Shown piece by piece: positions 25,456-35,398 of a DNA stretch of 64,000 nt (its first letter is position 1; each line of letters begins with the position of its first letter). The stretch covers positions 124,001 to 188,000 of the forward strand of contig NZ_FOJM01000010.1 in assembly GCF_900111825.1 (NCBI RefSeq), in the 5' to 3' direction. A model generated the notes under the pieces. The model saw only the letters and a program-made list of their open reading frames with translations. It was not told where the DNA came from and made no database searches. The DNA comes from Pedobacter suwonensis. GTDB lineage: Bacteria > Bacteroidota > Bacteroidia > Sphingobacteriales > Sphingobacteriaceae. Made by a program: the position numbers and the translations under genes.

Positions 25456-26595
25456 ATGGCCAATAATCGGTTTAAAGGCATTACGGGCTGGCTGCATTTG
25501 TGGCTGGGGTTAATCACAGGACTTGTTTTAATGGTAGTTGCATTGTCGGGCTGCCTGCTTACTTTTGAGGATGAACTGGAACTGGTATTTTTTAAGGAAC
25601 GTCATTTTGTAAGTCCAATCCCGCAACGTTTAAGTGCAGACAGTATATTCAATATTGCCAATAGCATTTACCCTGACAAAAAAGTATCTAAATTAATTTT
25701 GGAGGTGGAACCTGAACGAAGTGCGGAAGCACGTATTGGTAAAGGTCCTGAAATGAAAGTTGCCTATCTCAATCCATATAATGGAGCGGTGCTGTACAAA
25801 GGCCTTTTTCAGAAACAGTTTTTTAGAGCAGTAAGGAACCTGCATCGCTATTTATTATTGAATCAAACAGGAAAGGCCATAACGGGTATCTCCTGCTGCA
25901 TTTGTTTATTTCTTACTATTAGTGGAATCATGATCTGGTGGCCTGCCAATAAAAAGGCCATCAAACAACGCTTTAAAATTAAGTGGAATGCAAAAAACAA
26001 GAGGCTTAACTGGGACCTGCATGCGGTAACCGGCTTTTATCTCTCGTTTTTCCTGATCCTGATTACCCTTACAGGCCTTGTAATGAGTTACAATTGGGCA
26101 GAAAACCTGATCTATAAACTGGCAGACGGTAAAGTGCAGAAGGAACTTTCGCCCAAAAACCTGGTAAAGTCTAAAAAAGCCAATCCAGGTATCCTGCAGA
26201 AGATTGAGGGCAGTATGAATAAGTTGTACCCTAATCGAGGTAGGCTTAACTTCAATATTTCACCTAAAAGCGGTCTGGCGATAATGGCTCAAAAGGAAAG
26301 TGAAGAATTACCTCCCGGATGCACCAATGCAGCTTATTTTGACGGCAAAACCGGACAGATCATCAGACAGCGGCCCTTTGCATCTGTAAGCTTGGGGACA
26401 AAGATCAAAAAGTATGTTTTGCCTGTACATGCTGGAAGTATCTATGGTTCGGGCACAAAAATCCTGGCTTTTGTGGTTGCCTTATTTACGGCGAGCCTGC
26501 CGATAACCGGTTTTATGATCTGGCTTGGCAAACGTAAAAAGAAAAAAAAGCCAGTGGTTGATAAACGTTCTTCAAAAACGTTGGCAACAGCATAG
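25456..26595 (+). CDS. PepSY-domain membrane protein (siderophore utilisation)
   Basis: A 379-residue inner-membrane protein with four membrane helices (about 15-37, 140-162, 192-215 and 335-357) and periplasmic PepSY regions between them. A conserved His lies in the first helix region (TGWLHLWLGLITG), and DLHAVTGFY precedes the third helix. The basic C-terminal tail is cytoplasmic (GKRKKKKK). PepSY_TM proteins next to TonB receptors act in ferric-siderophore reduction. The operon with the receptor is clear from the 4-base gap. Confidence 0.88.
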   Translation: MANNRFKGITGWLHLWLGLITGLVLMVVALSGCLLTFEDELELVFFKERHFVSPIPQRLSADSIFNIANSIYPDKKVSKLILEVEPERSAEARIGKGPEMKVAYLNPYNGAVLYKGLFQKQFFRAVRNLHRYLLLNQTGKAITGISCCICLFLTISGIMIWWPANKKAIKQRFKIKWNAKNKRLNWDLHAVTGFYLSFFLILITLTGLVMSYNWAENLIYKLADGKVQKELSPKNLVKSKKANPGILQKIEGSMNKLYPNRGRLNFNISPKSGLAIMAQKESEELPPGCTNAAYFDGKTGQIIRQRPFASVSLGTKIKKYVLPVHAGSIYGSGTKILAFVVALFTASLPITGFMIWLGKRKKKKKPVVDKRSSKTLATA

Positions 26596-26614
26596 CCACA
26601 ATTTACAACCAATA

Positions 26615-27778
26615 TCAAACCCGGTGATCAATCACCACCGGTGTTTTACCGGTAATAGCATTGGTATACAGATTTAAATCATTACCAGCTAAAACCTCTA
26701 AATTTTTTACTTTGTAACCAAACACCTCATATAGCTGTTGAAGTTTTTGTTCTACATACGCATCTTTGTCGGTATTAACTAAACCGGTTATCAGCATAAA
26801 CCTTATTGACGTATGTCCTTCATGAGGGATGATCTGTATCTGAAACCGTTCGACATCAGCAAAAACGGGATTAAAATCGTCCAGATCATAGTTACACTCA
26901 TTAAACATAAAGGAATTTGAAGATCTACCCTTTAATTCAAGATAAAGTTTCCCATCAACTTTCACCCATTTGCCAATATCGCCGGTATCATACCTAAAGA
27001 TTGGAAAACGCTTACGGAATAGATTGCTTACCAATAGTGAGCCATAGCCGTCTGCATCAGGATTGTCTGCTTCCACTATCAGGCCATCAATCACGTTAAA
27101 CAATAATGGCGATCGGCTATAATCGCACCAGGCCCATATCCCCGTTTCTGCAGAACCATATAACGAATAGACCTGCCGGGTTCCGAAAGTATCTTCAAAA
27201 AGTTTGATATGTGATGGCGGTAAAAACTCGCCACCAAACAAAAGATTGGTAACGGATAAACGAAGTTGGTGTTTTTTAAGGTATTGCGCAAAACAAAATA
27301 ATTTTGAAGGTGTACCCAATAATAAATCGGGCTTAAAATTTAATGCCATCTGGTAAGTGTCTTCAAAAGGTAGGTTTGCTCCGGCTACTAAAGTTGTTGC
27401 TCTGCACCTTTCCAGCAGATCGTCCATAATTGCGGCGGTACGGTACATATCCATATAACCAAACATATTGAGCGCAATGGTTTTTGGGGTAAACACTTCA
27501 GCTTGTTGTAATGTGGAAGCAAGGGCTGCACGCTGTTCGAGATTTTCTGCAATATCGACCGGAAAAACAAGCGGTTTTTGGGTAGATCCACCAGAGCGCA
27601 CCAGATAAACCCCCTGTTCCTGGCTATGCAGATCAAAATGGTCATTTAATAGCTTAATCAATTCCTTCTTACCAATTATCGGCGCATCTAAATAATCTTC
27701 ATAATTAAGATAATAAGACCTGAAAAGATCTGATTGTTTAACAATATGGTAGTATTGATTGAGCGTTGGATTGATCAT
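26615..27778 (-). CDS. Adenylate-forming enzyme (phenylacetate-CoA ligase/F390 synthetase-like)
   Basis: A 387-residue member of the ANL superfamily, shorter than acyl-CoA ligases (about 430-500) and close to the PaaK/CapK-like group. Motifs are the phosphate loop VRSGGSTQKPL (about 61-71), YGSAETG (about 208), YDTGDIG (about 264) and a C-terminal Lys in NAITGKTPVV (about 379). It should activate a carboxylic acid as acyl-AMP. It is the last gene of a four-gene minus-strand operon, three bases after the glycosyltransferase. No carrier protein gene is nearby, so the acyl group may go to CoA or directly to an amine. Confidence 0.8.
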   Translation of the reverse strand: MINPTLNQYYHIVKQSDLFRSYYLNYEDYLDAPIIGKKELIKLLNDHFDLHSQEQGVYLVRSGGSTQKPLVFPVDIAENLEQRAALASTLQQAEVFTPKTIALNMFGYMDMYRTAAIMDDLLERCRATTLVAGANLPFEDTYQMALNFKPDLLLGTPSKLFCFAQYLKKHQLRLSVTNLLFGGEFLPPSHIKLFEDTFGTRQVYSLYGSAETGIWAWCDYSRSPLLFNVIDGLIVEADNPDADGYGSLLVSNLFRKRFPIFRYDTGDIGKWVKVDGKLYLELKGRSSNSFMFNECNYDLDDFNPVFADVERFQIQIIPHEGHTSIRFMLITGLVNTDKDAYVEQKLQQLYEVFGYKVKNLEVLAGNDLNLYTNAITGKTPVVIDHRV

Positions 27779-27781
27779 TAT

Positions 27782-28699
27782 TTATCTTTTGATAAGCAAA
27801 TAGCCAATGTATTTTGGCAAATAACTGCGATAATGCCATAAAAAACTTATTTTTTGGCGATTGGATGGCAAATTTTGTAAGGCATGTTTATACCAGCGCT
27901 CACCGATCATGCCCATCAACAGCCTGTCATGTTTATCCTTGCTTCTGATGTACCTTCCAATCACCAGTGGCAATTCGATTTGCTTGAAATGACTGTATGT
28001 TTTGCGCGAAAGGCTTCCCGCCACCTCATTAACATAAAGATAAACTCCGGTTTGCAAGGCTATCTTCCCTGGCACCTCGTTCAATATGCCTTTAAGTACC
28101 CGATACCAAAAATCAATACCTTCATTTAACTGCGCATCGGCCTCGTATCGGTTAGCGGCAATCCATTTACTTCGTGTAATTACATTACTGCCAACCCCCA
28201 TAATAAAATGCGGATTGCTAACTGCCCTTAAAGGATGGCTAATCAGATATAAATCCGTATCAAGCGGTTCAAGGTACTTTTTTAAAGGTTCCAGATCAGG
28301 ATATATTTCCCTACCCGGCATGAAAACGATATTAAGCACCATAAAATCCAGCTGATGCTTTTCAAATGCATGAGCGGCAACTTCCAGTAAATTTGGATGG
28401 TATTCATCGTCGGCGTCCAAAAAACTGATTAATTCGCAACTTGCAGCAGCAAAACCGATATTACGTGCATTGCCAGGTCCCTTATTTTCGGTGAGCTCAA
28501 TAACCTGTATCCTGCAATTGCCAAAAGCCGAAATATGATCGCGCAAAAAACCATAGACGACAGAAAGACTGTTATCTGTACTTAAATCGTCAACAATGAT
28601 CAACTCATCCGGTTGTTTACTTTGCCGGATGAGCGAATTTAATGTTTGCGCGATGTAAGCTGTTTTATTGAATAGCGGGATAATAACAGCATGCGTCAT
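27782..28699 (-). CDS. Family 2 glycosyltransferase (GT-A fold)
   Basis: A 305-residue soluble glycosyltransferase. It has the N-terminal nucleotide-binding strand PLFNKTAYIAQTLNSL, DDLSTDNS near 37-44, and the metal-binding FLDADDEYHP near 93-102. A short basic C-terminus has no membrane helices. It is two bases from the ATP-grasp-like gene and three bases from the adenylating enzyme, so it is firmly in the same operon. It would transfer a sugar to the product of the pathway; donor and acceptor are unknown. Confidence 0.88.
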   Translation of the reverse strand: MTHAVIIPLFNKTAYIAQTLNSLIRQSKQPDELIIVDDLSTDNSLSVVYGFLRDHISAFGNCRIQVIELTENKGPGNARNIGFAAASCELISFLDADDEYHPNLLEVAAHAFEKHQLDFMVLNIVFMPGREIYPDLEPLKKYLEPLDTDLYLISHPLRAVSNPHFIMGVGSNVITRSKWIAANRYEADAQLNEGIDFWYRVLKGILNEVPGKIALQTGVYLYVNEVAGSLSRKTYSHFKQIELPLVIGRYIRSKDKHDRLLMGMIGERWYKHALQNLPSNRQKISFLWHYRSYLPKYIGYLLIKR

Positions 28700-28701
28700 A
28701 C

Positions 28702-29937
28702 CTATGATGTTGATACCATTGCAGGAAAAATGACTCCCCTACCCTGATGGACATTAACCACACTTTCTGCTGAACCACGGAACAGGCCATGACCAAATGA
28801 CCGGTCATTGTAACACAATAACATCCCTACCAGATTGATCAGGCTCTTTCCGGTATCGTTGCCATATTTAAACAAACGCTGGGGTACATACTGCTGTACC
28901 ATGTATTCTGTCCATTGTTTATCAATCGTATCCAACCAAAAACCGGCTTCGCAATCACTTTTTACATACATATCAATACCACGACCGCCACTATTCCGTT
29001 TTAATACCCAATTTAAGGATGAGTTGCTTACTTCATTCCTTTTATCTGGTGTATGCAGGGTATATGTGGGAATTAAAAACGACTGTAAGAAAAGATATTC
29101 TTCTTCAGAAAGATAATTGCTCATGATCTCTTCGTTATACAGCACAGCAAGGATGCGTTTATCATGAACCAATATCAACGTACGTACATCGTTGAAGTAG
29201 TTGCCTTTACTGATGATCAGGTTCAATACTTCAGGATCAAACTTACGCAGTTCTTCGCGGTCCATTTCCAATATAAACTGATCAACGGGTTTACCATCCA
29301 GCATAATAAAGCCGTTTTCGCATTTTAAGTGGGCTGGATTTGCAGAAATATAATTTAAGCCCTGTTTGCTAAACTCATTCAACAGGTAAAATACTTCGGT
29401 TCCTTTTTCTTTCTCGTGCACCAGCACAATAGGCTCATGATTATTGAAGCGTTTAAAAACGGTACGGATAAAATCGCGCTGATGAGGAACAGCCTCCAAT
29501 AAGGGCAAACTGCTATCCTCAGCAATCACATTCAGGTAATAACTCAGCATCCAACCATTAATCGGGTACCTGGCCCCTATTTCGCAGATTTTGGTGCTGC
29601 CATCCTCTGCCTGTAAAAAATCAGGACGGTACATGCCCACTTCGTAAGGTTGTACGCTTGCAATGCTCAAAATATTGTTCAAACAAGCATCAAAATTGTA
29701 AATGGCACGTATCCTTTCATCTTCGAAATAAGCGTTTACAACATTGATAAGTGCTTTGTTTAGCACTTGGCATAGTTTTTCCATCCGTGAAATTTCGCTA
29801 CGGCTTACAGCAACAGGCACTGGCGAAAATGAATCAGCACCATTGCAGGGTATTTCGCCCAGGTGTTTCACCAATAATTCGTTCAGCATTTCCCTGCTAC
29901 AGATCATGTGGTTTTCTACAAGCTCAGCCGTCATCAT
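28702..29937 (-). CDS. ATP-grasp-like ligase, possibly circularly permuted type
   Basis: A 411-residue protein. RPDFLQAEDGSTK is followed by ICEIGARYPINGW (about 104-127), which resembles the metal-binding Glu strand that comes first in circularly permuted ATP-grasp proteins. Later segments are KGNYFNDVRTL, an ATP-binding strand WVLKRNSGGRGID (about 310-322) and EYMVQQYVP (about 343-351). Such enzymes join a carboxylate to an amine using ATP, as in glutathionylspermidine synthase-like families. The gene starts with no gap after the stop of the upstream gene. The family assignment is from motif order only. Confidence 0.6.
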   Translation of the reverse strand: MMTAELVENHMICSREMLNELLVKHLGEIPCNGADSFSPVPVAVSRSEISRMEKLCQVLNKALINVVNAYFEDERIRAIYNFDACLNNILSIASVQPYEVGMYRPDFLQAEDGSTKICEIGARYPINGWMLSYYLNVIAEDSSLPLLEAVPHQRDFIRTVFKRFNNHEPIVLVHEKEKGTEVFYLLNEFSKQGLNYISANPAHLKCENGFIMLDGKPVDQFILEMDREELRKFDPEVLNLIISKGNYFNDVRTLILVHDKRILAVLYNEEIMSNYLSEEEYLFLQSFLIPTYTLHTPDKRNEVSNSSLNWVLKRNSGGRGIDMYVKSDCEAGFWLDTIDKQWTEYMVQQYVPQRLFKYGNDTGKSLINLVGMLLCYNDRSFGHGLFRGSAESVVNVHQGRGVIFPAMVSTS

Positions 29938-30768
29938 TTATACAATTTCTTCTTCAGAAAGTACAGGATCCAAACTGGCGCTAATGGTTTCCATTACGGC
30001 TGCCTTTTTACTTAAATAATCAGCAACAATCTCGCGTAAATCATAATCAGCCAAATTTATACCCATCGCCTTAACGTAATAATTGATGGCATTAACAGCA
30101 TAAAAGAAATGGTTTTTTTCTGTTGGCCCGCAGTGTACAGTTATCCAGGCCAATGTATGTTTCAATGTATCCTTATCAAAACCAAAATCATCTTCCAGCC
30201 AACTCGTAAACTTTGGTAAAATAAACTCCACCTCACCATGGGTATAAATTTCATGAACCAGCGTAGTTAACAAGCCGATCATTAAATCTTTGTTGCGTAA
30301 CGAGTTTTGGTCTTTCCAATATTTAAAAGCACGTGCGCTAGGATCGAGATATTGCCTTAATAACCATCCATCGTCGCCACAGGTATTTGTCGCCATCGTA
30401 TAAAACAGGTCAGAGTGCAACACTTTGCCAACAACTGCCAGGTCTTCATCAACAATTCTGTTTAGGCTGGCTACCGATCTGAAAAGCTGAGCTTCATCTG
30501 CCACAGGCATATTTTTATGGATCAGCATGGTCATGCGGTTACTCAATCCCGCAACAGTAACTGCGCTGTTATTGGTTTGGCTCCAGCTATGAAAAAAGGG
30601 TTTAAGATGGTCCCTGTCATGCAGCACTGCCGTTAGTTTCACAAAACTGTCTTCAATTGTTTTGAAATGTTCAGCCTGTTGCGGAAAATAGGTTAAAAGT
30701 TGGTGCTTCAATGGAGATTCTTCCATCCCTTCAAGCACAGGAATGATAATTGACAATAAATTTCTCAT
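29938..30768 (-). CDS. Heme-oxygenase-fold protein (TenA/PqqC/diiron oxidase-like)
   Basis: A 276-residue all-helical protein. Candidate ligands are E108 and H118, then VHEIYTHGEVEF (H172, E173, H177, E179) and HCGPTEKNH (H212, E217, H220). This spacing is like that of heme-oxygenase-like diiron oxidases and TenA-type proteins. No signal peptide or membrane helix is present. It is the first gene of the operon that continues with the ATP-grasp-like ligase. In natural-product pathways such proteins catalyse oxidative cleavage or N-oxidation; here the reaction is unknown. Confidence 0.5.
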   Translation of the reverse strand: MRNLLSIIIPVLEGMEESPLKHQLLTYFPQQAEHFKTIEDSFVKLTAVLHDRDHLKPFFHSWSQTNNSAVTVAGLSNRMTMLIHKNMPVADEAQLFRSVASLNRIVDEDLAVVGKVLHSDLFYTMATNTCGDDGWLLRQYLDPSARAFKYWKDQNSLRNKDLMIGLLTTLVHEIYTHGEVEFILPKFTSWLEDDFGFDKDTLKHTLAWITVHCGPTEKNHFFYAVNAINYYVKAMGINLADYDLREIVADYLSKKAAVMETISASLDPVLSEEEIV

Positions 30769-31477
30769 GATTATTTGGTTAAAGGTTTATTAAACAATAA
30801 AGAAATACGAATTAAAATATTCTCAATTTGTATTAAAACACAAGTCTAATCAGACATTTTAGCACCTTAGACGCGGGGAACGGCAGTTATTTTTATAACA
30901 AATTATTATCTGATATTTAGAGATATACCATTAGGATATCATAATCGGAATAACTGATGGAAAAGTAATTTTCATTTTGACGAGCGGTTTGAGGGTGATA
31001 AGATGGATTTTATTTATACATAAATACATACTTTTTATTAAAATAAAGAATACATATTTTATATATTTTTAAAATACACAAATAAAACTATTTAATATTC
31101 ATACCAGTATTATTAAATATACACATATTTCATGATTTACATCATGTTATTGCTTACCACACTTTAGGAAGTTATTTTCCGTTCACAATTGTCAAAGCAA
31201 AAAGGATTTTACACTTTTGATAAATATAGTGACTGATTATACGGCGACGGGTATATTATAGATTTTGTACCCAATCTTAACGATGAGGATAATGGCAATA
31301 TGTTTTAACATTGCTTTGAAGAACTTAGAAGGCAGGTGCGGCGAAAAGCGATGCTTCATCCGATATTCGAAAACACTCCTGTAAAGAGGCCCATATCGTT
31401 AAAATTTAGATTACATTATGGATGTCAAACCATAAACATACCTGAAAGGAAAATCCATTACGATATGGGCTTCAACG
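30769..31477. other. AT-rich intergenic region with possible decayed coding sequence
   Basis: Holds the unseen promoter of the operon at 26615-30768. 31000-31145 is extremely A/T-rich. From about 31215 to 31480 the plus strand reads as protein-like sequence in one frame with two in-frame stops (GDGYIIDFVPNLNDEDNG, later EELRRQVRRKAMLHP). This suggests a dead gene of unknown family. Confidence 0.35.
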
Positions 31478-34400
31478 CTATTTCATCGCCAATTGTTGAT
31501 CATCTGCTTCGGCCATTTCTTTATAAAAGGCCTTAAACTGATCGATTTTATCTAAAGGAACATAATCTTTCTTTAACACAAAACTTCGCTTTAATAACAG
31601 TTTATTTCCCTGTTGCTCGCTCTCAAGCTTAAAATCAATAAAGTCATTGCTCAACTTTACTGATTTAAAAGGCTGAACCATTGCCTTTCCATTGGGAAGC
31701 TCTAAAGATAATTCCTGGTTAGACTCATCAATTCCGAATAATTGGGTAAGATCTATACCAAACTTTCTAGGTGAAACCACCTGTAGCGCGGTAGCATAAG
31801 ATTTGTTCGACCATGGAATAGAGAATATGGACATGCCGGCCACACTTTTGCTCACATTCACCAATTTATAAGAACAGGCTGTTCCTACGGTATCAGATGT
31901 TGATTTTGCGGCGTTGAGATTGGTAAAATTTAAGCTATAAACTTCATTTTCAGGATAAGTACCCGTTAAATCTTCCTTCATCTTTTTAATTTGATCGGTA
32001 TTGCTCAAATCGTTAAAAACACTTCTCATGTAACTAGACATTGATCCGGTATTCCAATTCGTTTCCTTAACCATCATATCGGCATTTTCTAACTTCACCT
32101 CGGTTTTGTAACCCATAACATTTCTTCCTCTTATACCAGGATTAAATTGGGTCAGTGCTGTGCTCGTTTTGTTAATTTCAAGGATATTAGATCCGAGAAA
32201 AGTATTACTGAAGGTATTAAAAGGCAAAGTTCCTGAAGTAAGCTCTACCCAGTAATCTTTTCCACCTATAGCAGCTTTGGCAATGCAATGATTAAATTCG
32301 ATACTTGGCAATAATAGCGTATGCTGTCCCCGGTCTCTGGTATTTGCCAAAGCCAGTGTAGCCGAAACACCTGCCTCTTTACACATGCTTACAAAAAGTG
32401 TAGATACATCTTTACAATCGCCAATTCTGGTATTGATAACTGTTGACGGATTTTGAGGAATAATACCACTTTGCCTAAACGATACGGAGCTGTATGCAAT
32501 GTTGGTAATGATGTAATTATAAATCATTTTGATTTTGGTTAAATCATCTAAATTACTCTTGCCCGCAAACAACTCGTTCACTACAGTTTTAATTTCATAA
32601 CTGCTCCTTGCTTTGGCTGAAGCAATATTATCGTACCAATCTGCAATAAATTTCCAATCCGGAATGGATGATAAATACAGCATATTGGTTACGTCATCCA
32701 TCGGAGGCATTTTATCCTCATACCTTAATGCTTCCTGTTTATTCTTCTCCCACACATAAAGATCAAATTCATCTTTTGCTGTTTTAACAGGAGCAATATC
32801 CTGTTGTGAAAACACATATTTAAATGCTTTGTCGCGATGGATTAGCAGCGAATATTTAATTTTAAGATGATCCAGTCCGTCACTAAAATAGAATGCGTCC
32901 CAGAAATGGCTGGACATGGCTCCTACATTGAAATTTTCGATCTTATAGCGGATATTGATTACATCGCCAACTTCGAGGTTTGTAAATACCAATTCATTGT
33001 TATCGGTTTCGGCCGGAACTTTGGTTCCATTGGCTTTTATGACCTCAGCAATTTCGATAGCATAATTCTGATCGTTATTGTAAGGAATTGCGTATTCTTT
33101 AAAGCTTTCAAGCCCTTTTTGGGTGAGTATTTTCGCCGTAAAAAAGTGTTTCTCTTCTGATCCTCCGTTTTCATAAACAACTTTCTGCACTTCATTATTT
33201 AAAACCACAACCTGCCCGTCAGGGTATTCGGTTTTAGACGGCGCCTGGCTAACCATTACCTTCACGTCGGGTTTTTCGAAATAATCGAAAACTGCTTTTT
33301 TATCCTGAAGTGTTCTTAACAACTGTATGACAGTGTAATTGTTCGGATCGATCTGCAAACTCTTCTCGTAAGCCTTAATACTTTTCTCTTTCTGTTTATT
33401 TGCATTATAAAGCAACCCTAACTGAGAATATACAAATGCATTATTGGGATCGATTTCGAGTACTTTCAAATATAATTTCTCTGCCTCATCATATTGTTGC
33501 AATTTATAATAAATACCGGCAAGGTCAGTGTAAACCGCAAAACCGATCGGATCATCTTTCAGTTCTTTTTTGTAAATATCAATTCCCGCATCAGTTTCAC
33601 CTTTATCCAGATATAGTTTAGCTACATATTTAGCCGCTTTATAATCGTTATTTTCGTTAATATATTTTTGAAGAATATCAATAGCCTTTGGGTTCTTTCT
33701 AATCTGCACTTCAATCAGGTATTTTAAATTTACGATATCTGCAGAACTTAAATGCTGGGGATAAATTTTTTCAACCAGGGCGATAATTTCCGGTTGTTTT
33801 TTCTCTTGCCCAAGGATATTTAGTTTTTTAATTAAAACTGCCTCATCCTCGCCATAGATTTTTTCGAGTTTGGCAATAATTTCTTTTGCCCGCACATAAT
33901 CATTTTGTTGAAAATGCTCCGTATACATCAGTTCAAGTGCAAGCGAACATTCGGGGTCGTGTGTTTTGATTTCTTCCTTCAGGGTTTCTATCCCAGTTCT
34001 GTTATCTGCTTTTTCAAACAGTTCTATCATCATCAGGTTAAGATAGGTACTTTCAGGAAAACGCTTTTTAAGCTTCTCCAAAATCAATCTCGCATCAAAC
34101 ACATTCCCTAAACGCAAATACAGTTTAGCCATCATTAACTGATTTAAATAATTTTGAGGTTTTGCTTTCAAACCATCTTCAAAATATTTAAATCCAACAG
34201 GCTTGAGCTGCGCTGCAGCAGGGCTTGTTTCTTTTAAATAGGTTTGTGGCGTATTCGTAGCAGAAAGGTTATTCAGTGGTGTTCCGTTAGCATCTGTTAA
34301 CCGAAGCATAAAGTTCGATCTGCCTGCGTAACTTTCGCCTATTTGTACCAAAATGCGGTTGTAGCCCTGATTTAATTTAACCGGTACGATATAGGCATCA

Positions 34401-35206
34401 AGGTCGTTGTTTCTTTCTTCGGATTCGCTGATGACCAACTGGTCGTTTACCCAAACCTTTACCGAACCAGACACGCCGATCCTTAACTGTGCTACCGTAT
34501 TTGCAGGTGCATTAACGAAGGTTTGAGCAAACTGCAATGCATTTTCGTAAGTATTGTAATAGGTAAAATCGAACCATTTATCATGCCTTACATACGGCAC
34601 CGTTCTCCAGCTAAATTTTCGGTTCTTCTTACCAAAAAAAACATAATCGAGTTCAGGATGGGCCAAAATATCATCATACTGTTTATCAAAGCCACTGGTA
34701 GAAATATTTTCATATTCACCTGTAATTAACCAATTTTCGATTTCACCGATCTTACTAAAATACTGATCTGCCTCGGCATATTGTTTTTTCTCTTCGTAAT
34801 GAGCCCCTAACGAAGAATAAGCTAATGCATTTAGGGTTCCGTCAACGTCTTTTCTCGCCGCAAGTTTTCTATAAAATTCCAGCTGATCAGCAGTCTTTAT
34901 TTTTGAAGCCCTATTGGGCAAATCGCTCCAGAGCGCAACCAGGTATGGCTGTGGGTTTTTAGAGGTATTGGCTAATTTATTTAAATAGTTAAAACCCTCT
35001 TTATCTGAATGGTCCATTTCCGTCATCATAGAAAGTGCAACATTTGCTTCGTCTGAAGATGCAGGTTTTAATGCTGCTTTGGTAAAAAAATCACGGGCTG
35101 CTGTACGGTTGTTTTTGAAAAAATATTCCCAACCCGGATTTAAATTTGTTTGTGCCTGGATAGACGAAGAAACAAGAACAGAGAGTATTAATAGTTTGAA
35201 TTTCAT
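31478..35206 (-). CDS. TPR, DUF3857 and transglutaminase-like secreted protein
   Basis: A 1242-residue protein with signal peptide MKFKLLILSVLVSSSIQAQ. It has N-terminal helical repeats, a PA14-like beta segment (GVSGSVKVWVNDQLVISE, about 240-300) and TPRs through about 640. Next comes DUF3857 (about 660-850), then a transglutaminase core with Cys in RIGDCKD and His in EFNHCIAKA. The third catalytic position is Glu (WVELTSG) where the family usually has Asp. I use the Met before KFKLL; a frame 13 codons longer lacks a signal peptide at its start. Function in the envelope is unknown. It lies upstream of, and in the same orientation as, nothing obvious; the LytTR/LytS pair follows with a 190-base gap. 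Confidence 0.85.
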   Translation of the reverse strand: MKFKLLILSVLVSSSIQAQTNLNPGWEYFFKNNRTAARDFFTKAALKPASSDEANVALSMMTEMDHSDKEGFNYLNKLANTSKNPQPYLVALWSDLPNRASKIKTADQLEFYRKLAARKDVDGTLNALAYSSLGAHYEEKKQYAEADQYFSKIGEIENWLITGEYENISTSGFDKQYDDILAHPELDYVFFGKKNRKFSWRTVPYVRHDKWFDFTYYNTYENALQFAQTFVNAPANTVAQLRIGVSGSVKVWVNDQLVISESEERNNDLDAYIVPVKLNQGYNRILVQIGESYAGRSNFMLRLTDANGTPLNNLSATNTPQTYLKETSPAAAQLKPVGFKYFEDGLKAKPQNYLNQLMMAKLYLRLGNVFDARLILEKLKKRFPESTYLNLMMIELFEKADNRTGIETLKEEIKTHDPECSLALELMYTEHFQQNDYVRAKEIIAKLEKIYGEDEAVLIKKLNILGQEKKQPEIIALVEKIYPQHLSSADIVNLKYLIEVQIRKNPKAIDILQKYINENNDYKAAKYVAKLYLDKGETDAGIDIYKKELKDDPIGFAVYTDLAGIYYKLQQYDEAEKLYLKVLEIDPNNAFVYSQLGLLYNANKQKEKSIKAYEKSLQIDPNNYTVIQLLRTLQDKKAVFDYFEKPDVKVMVSQAPSKTEYPDGQVVVLNNEVQKVVYENGGSEEKHFFTAKILTQKGLESFKEYAIPYNNDQNYAIEIAEVIKANGTKVPAETDNNELVFTNLEVGDVINIRYKIENFNVGAMSSHFWDAFYFSDGLDHLKIKYSLLIHRDKAFKYVFSQQDIAPVKTAKDEFDLYVWEKNKQEALRYEDKMPPMDDVTNMLYLSSIPDWKFIADWYDNIASAKARSSYEIKTVVNELFAGKSNLDDLTKIKMIYNYIITNIAYSSVSFRQSGIIPQNPSTVINTRIGDCKDVSTLFVSMCKEAGVSATLALANTRDRGQHTLLLPSIEFNHCIAKAAIGGKDYWVELTSGTLPFNTFSNTFLGSNILEINKTSTALTQFNPGIRGRNVMGYKTEVKLENADMMVKETNWNTGSMSSYMRSVFNDLSNTDQIKKMKEDLTGTYPENEVYSLNFTNLNAAKSTSDTVGTACSYKLVNVSKSVAGMSIFSIPWSNKSYATALQVVSPRKFGIDLTQLFGIDESNQELSLELPNGKAMVQPFKSVKLSNDFIDFKLESEQQGNKLLLKRSFVLKKDYVPLDKIDQFKAFYKEMAEADDQQLAMK

Positions 35207-35398
35207 TTTGTAATTATAGAAAAAACAAATCTGAATCAAAAGCAATTATGGACTAAATAAGTATAACAACACATTATTCATATCAGCTACCAGCCCTGAT
35301 ATTGAAACTTTCCTGTAGAAAAGAGTTTAACTTAACCAAGCTGGTAACATGTGCTTTGCATTTTGCCTGTAAATTTTATCATTTCTGCCCAGGAGAGC

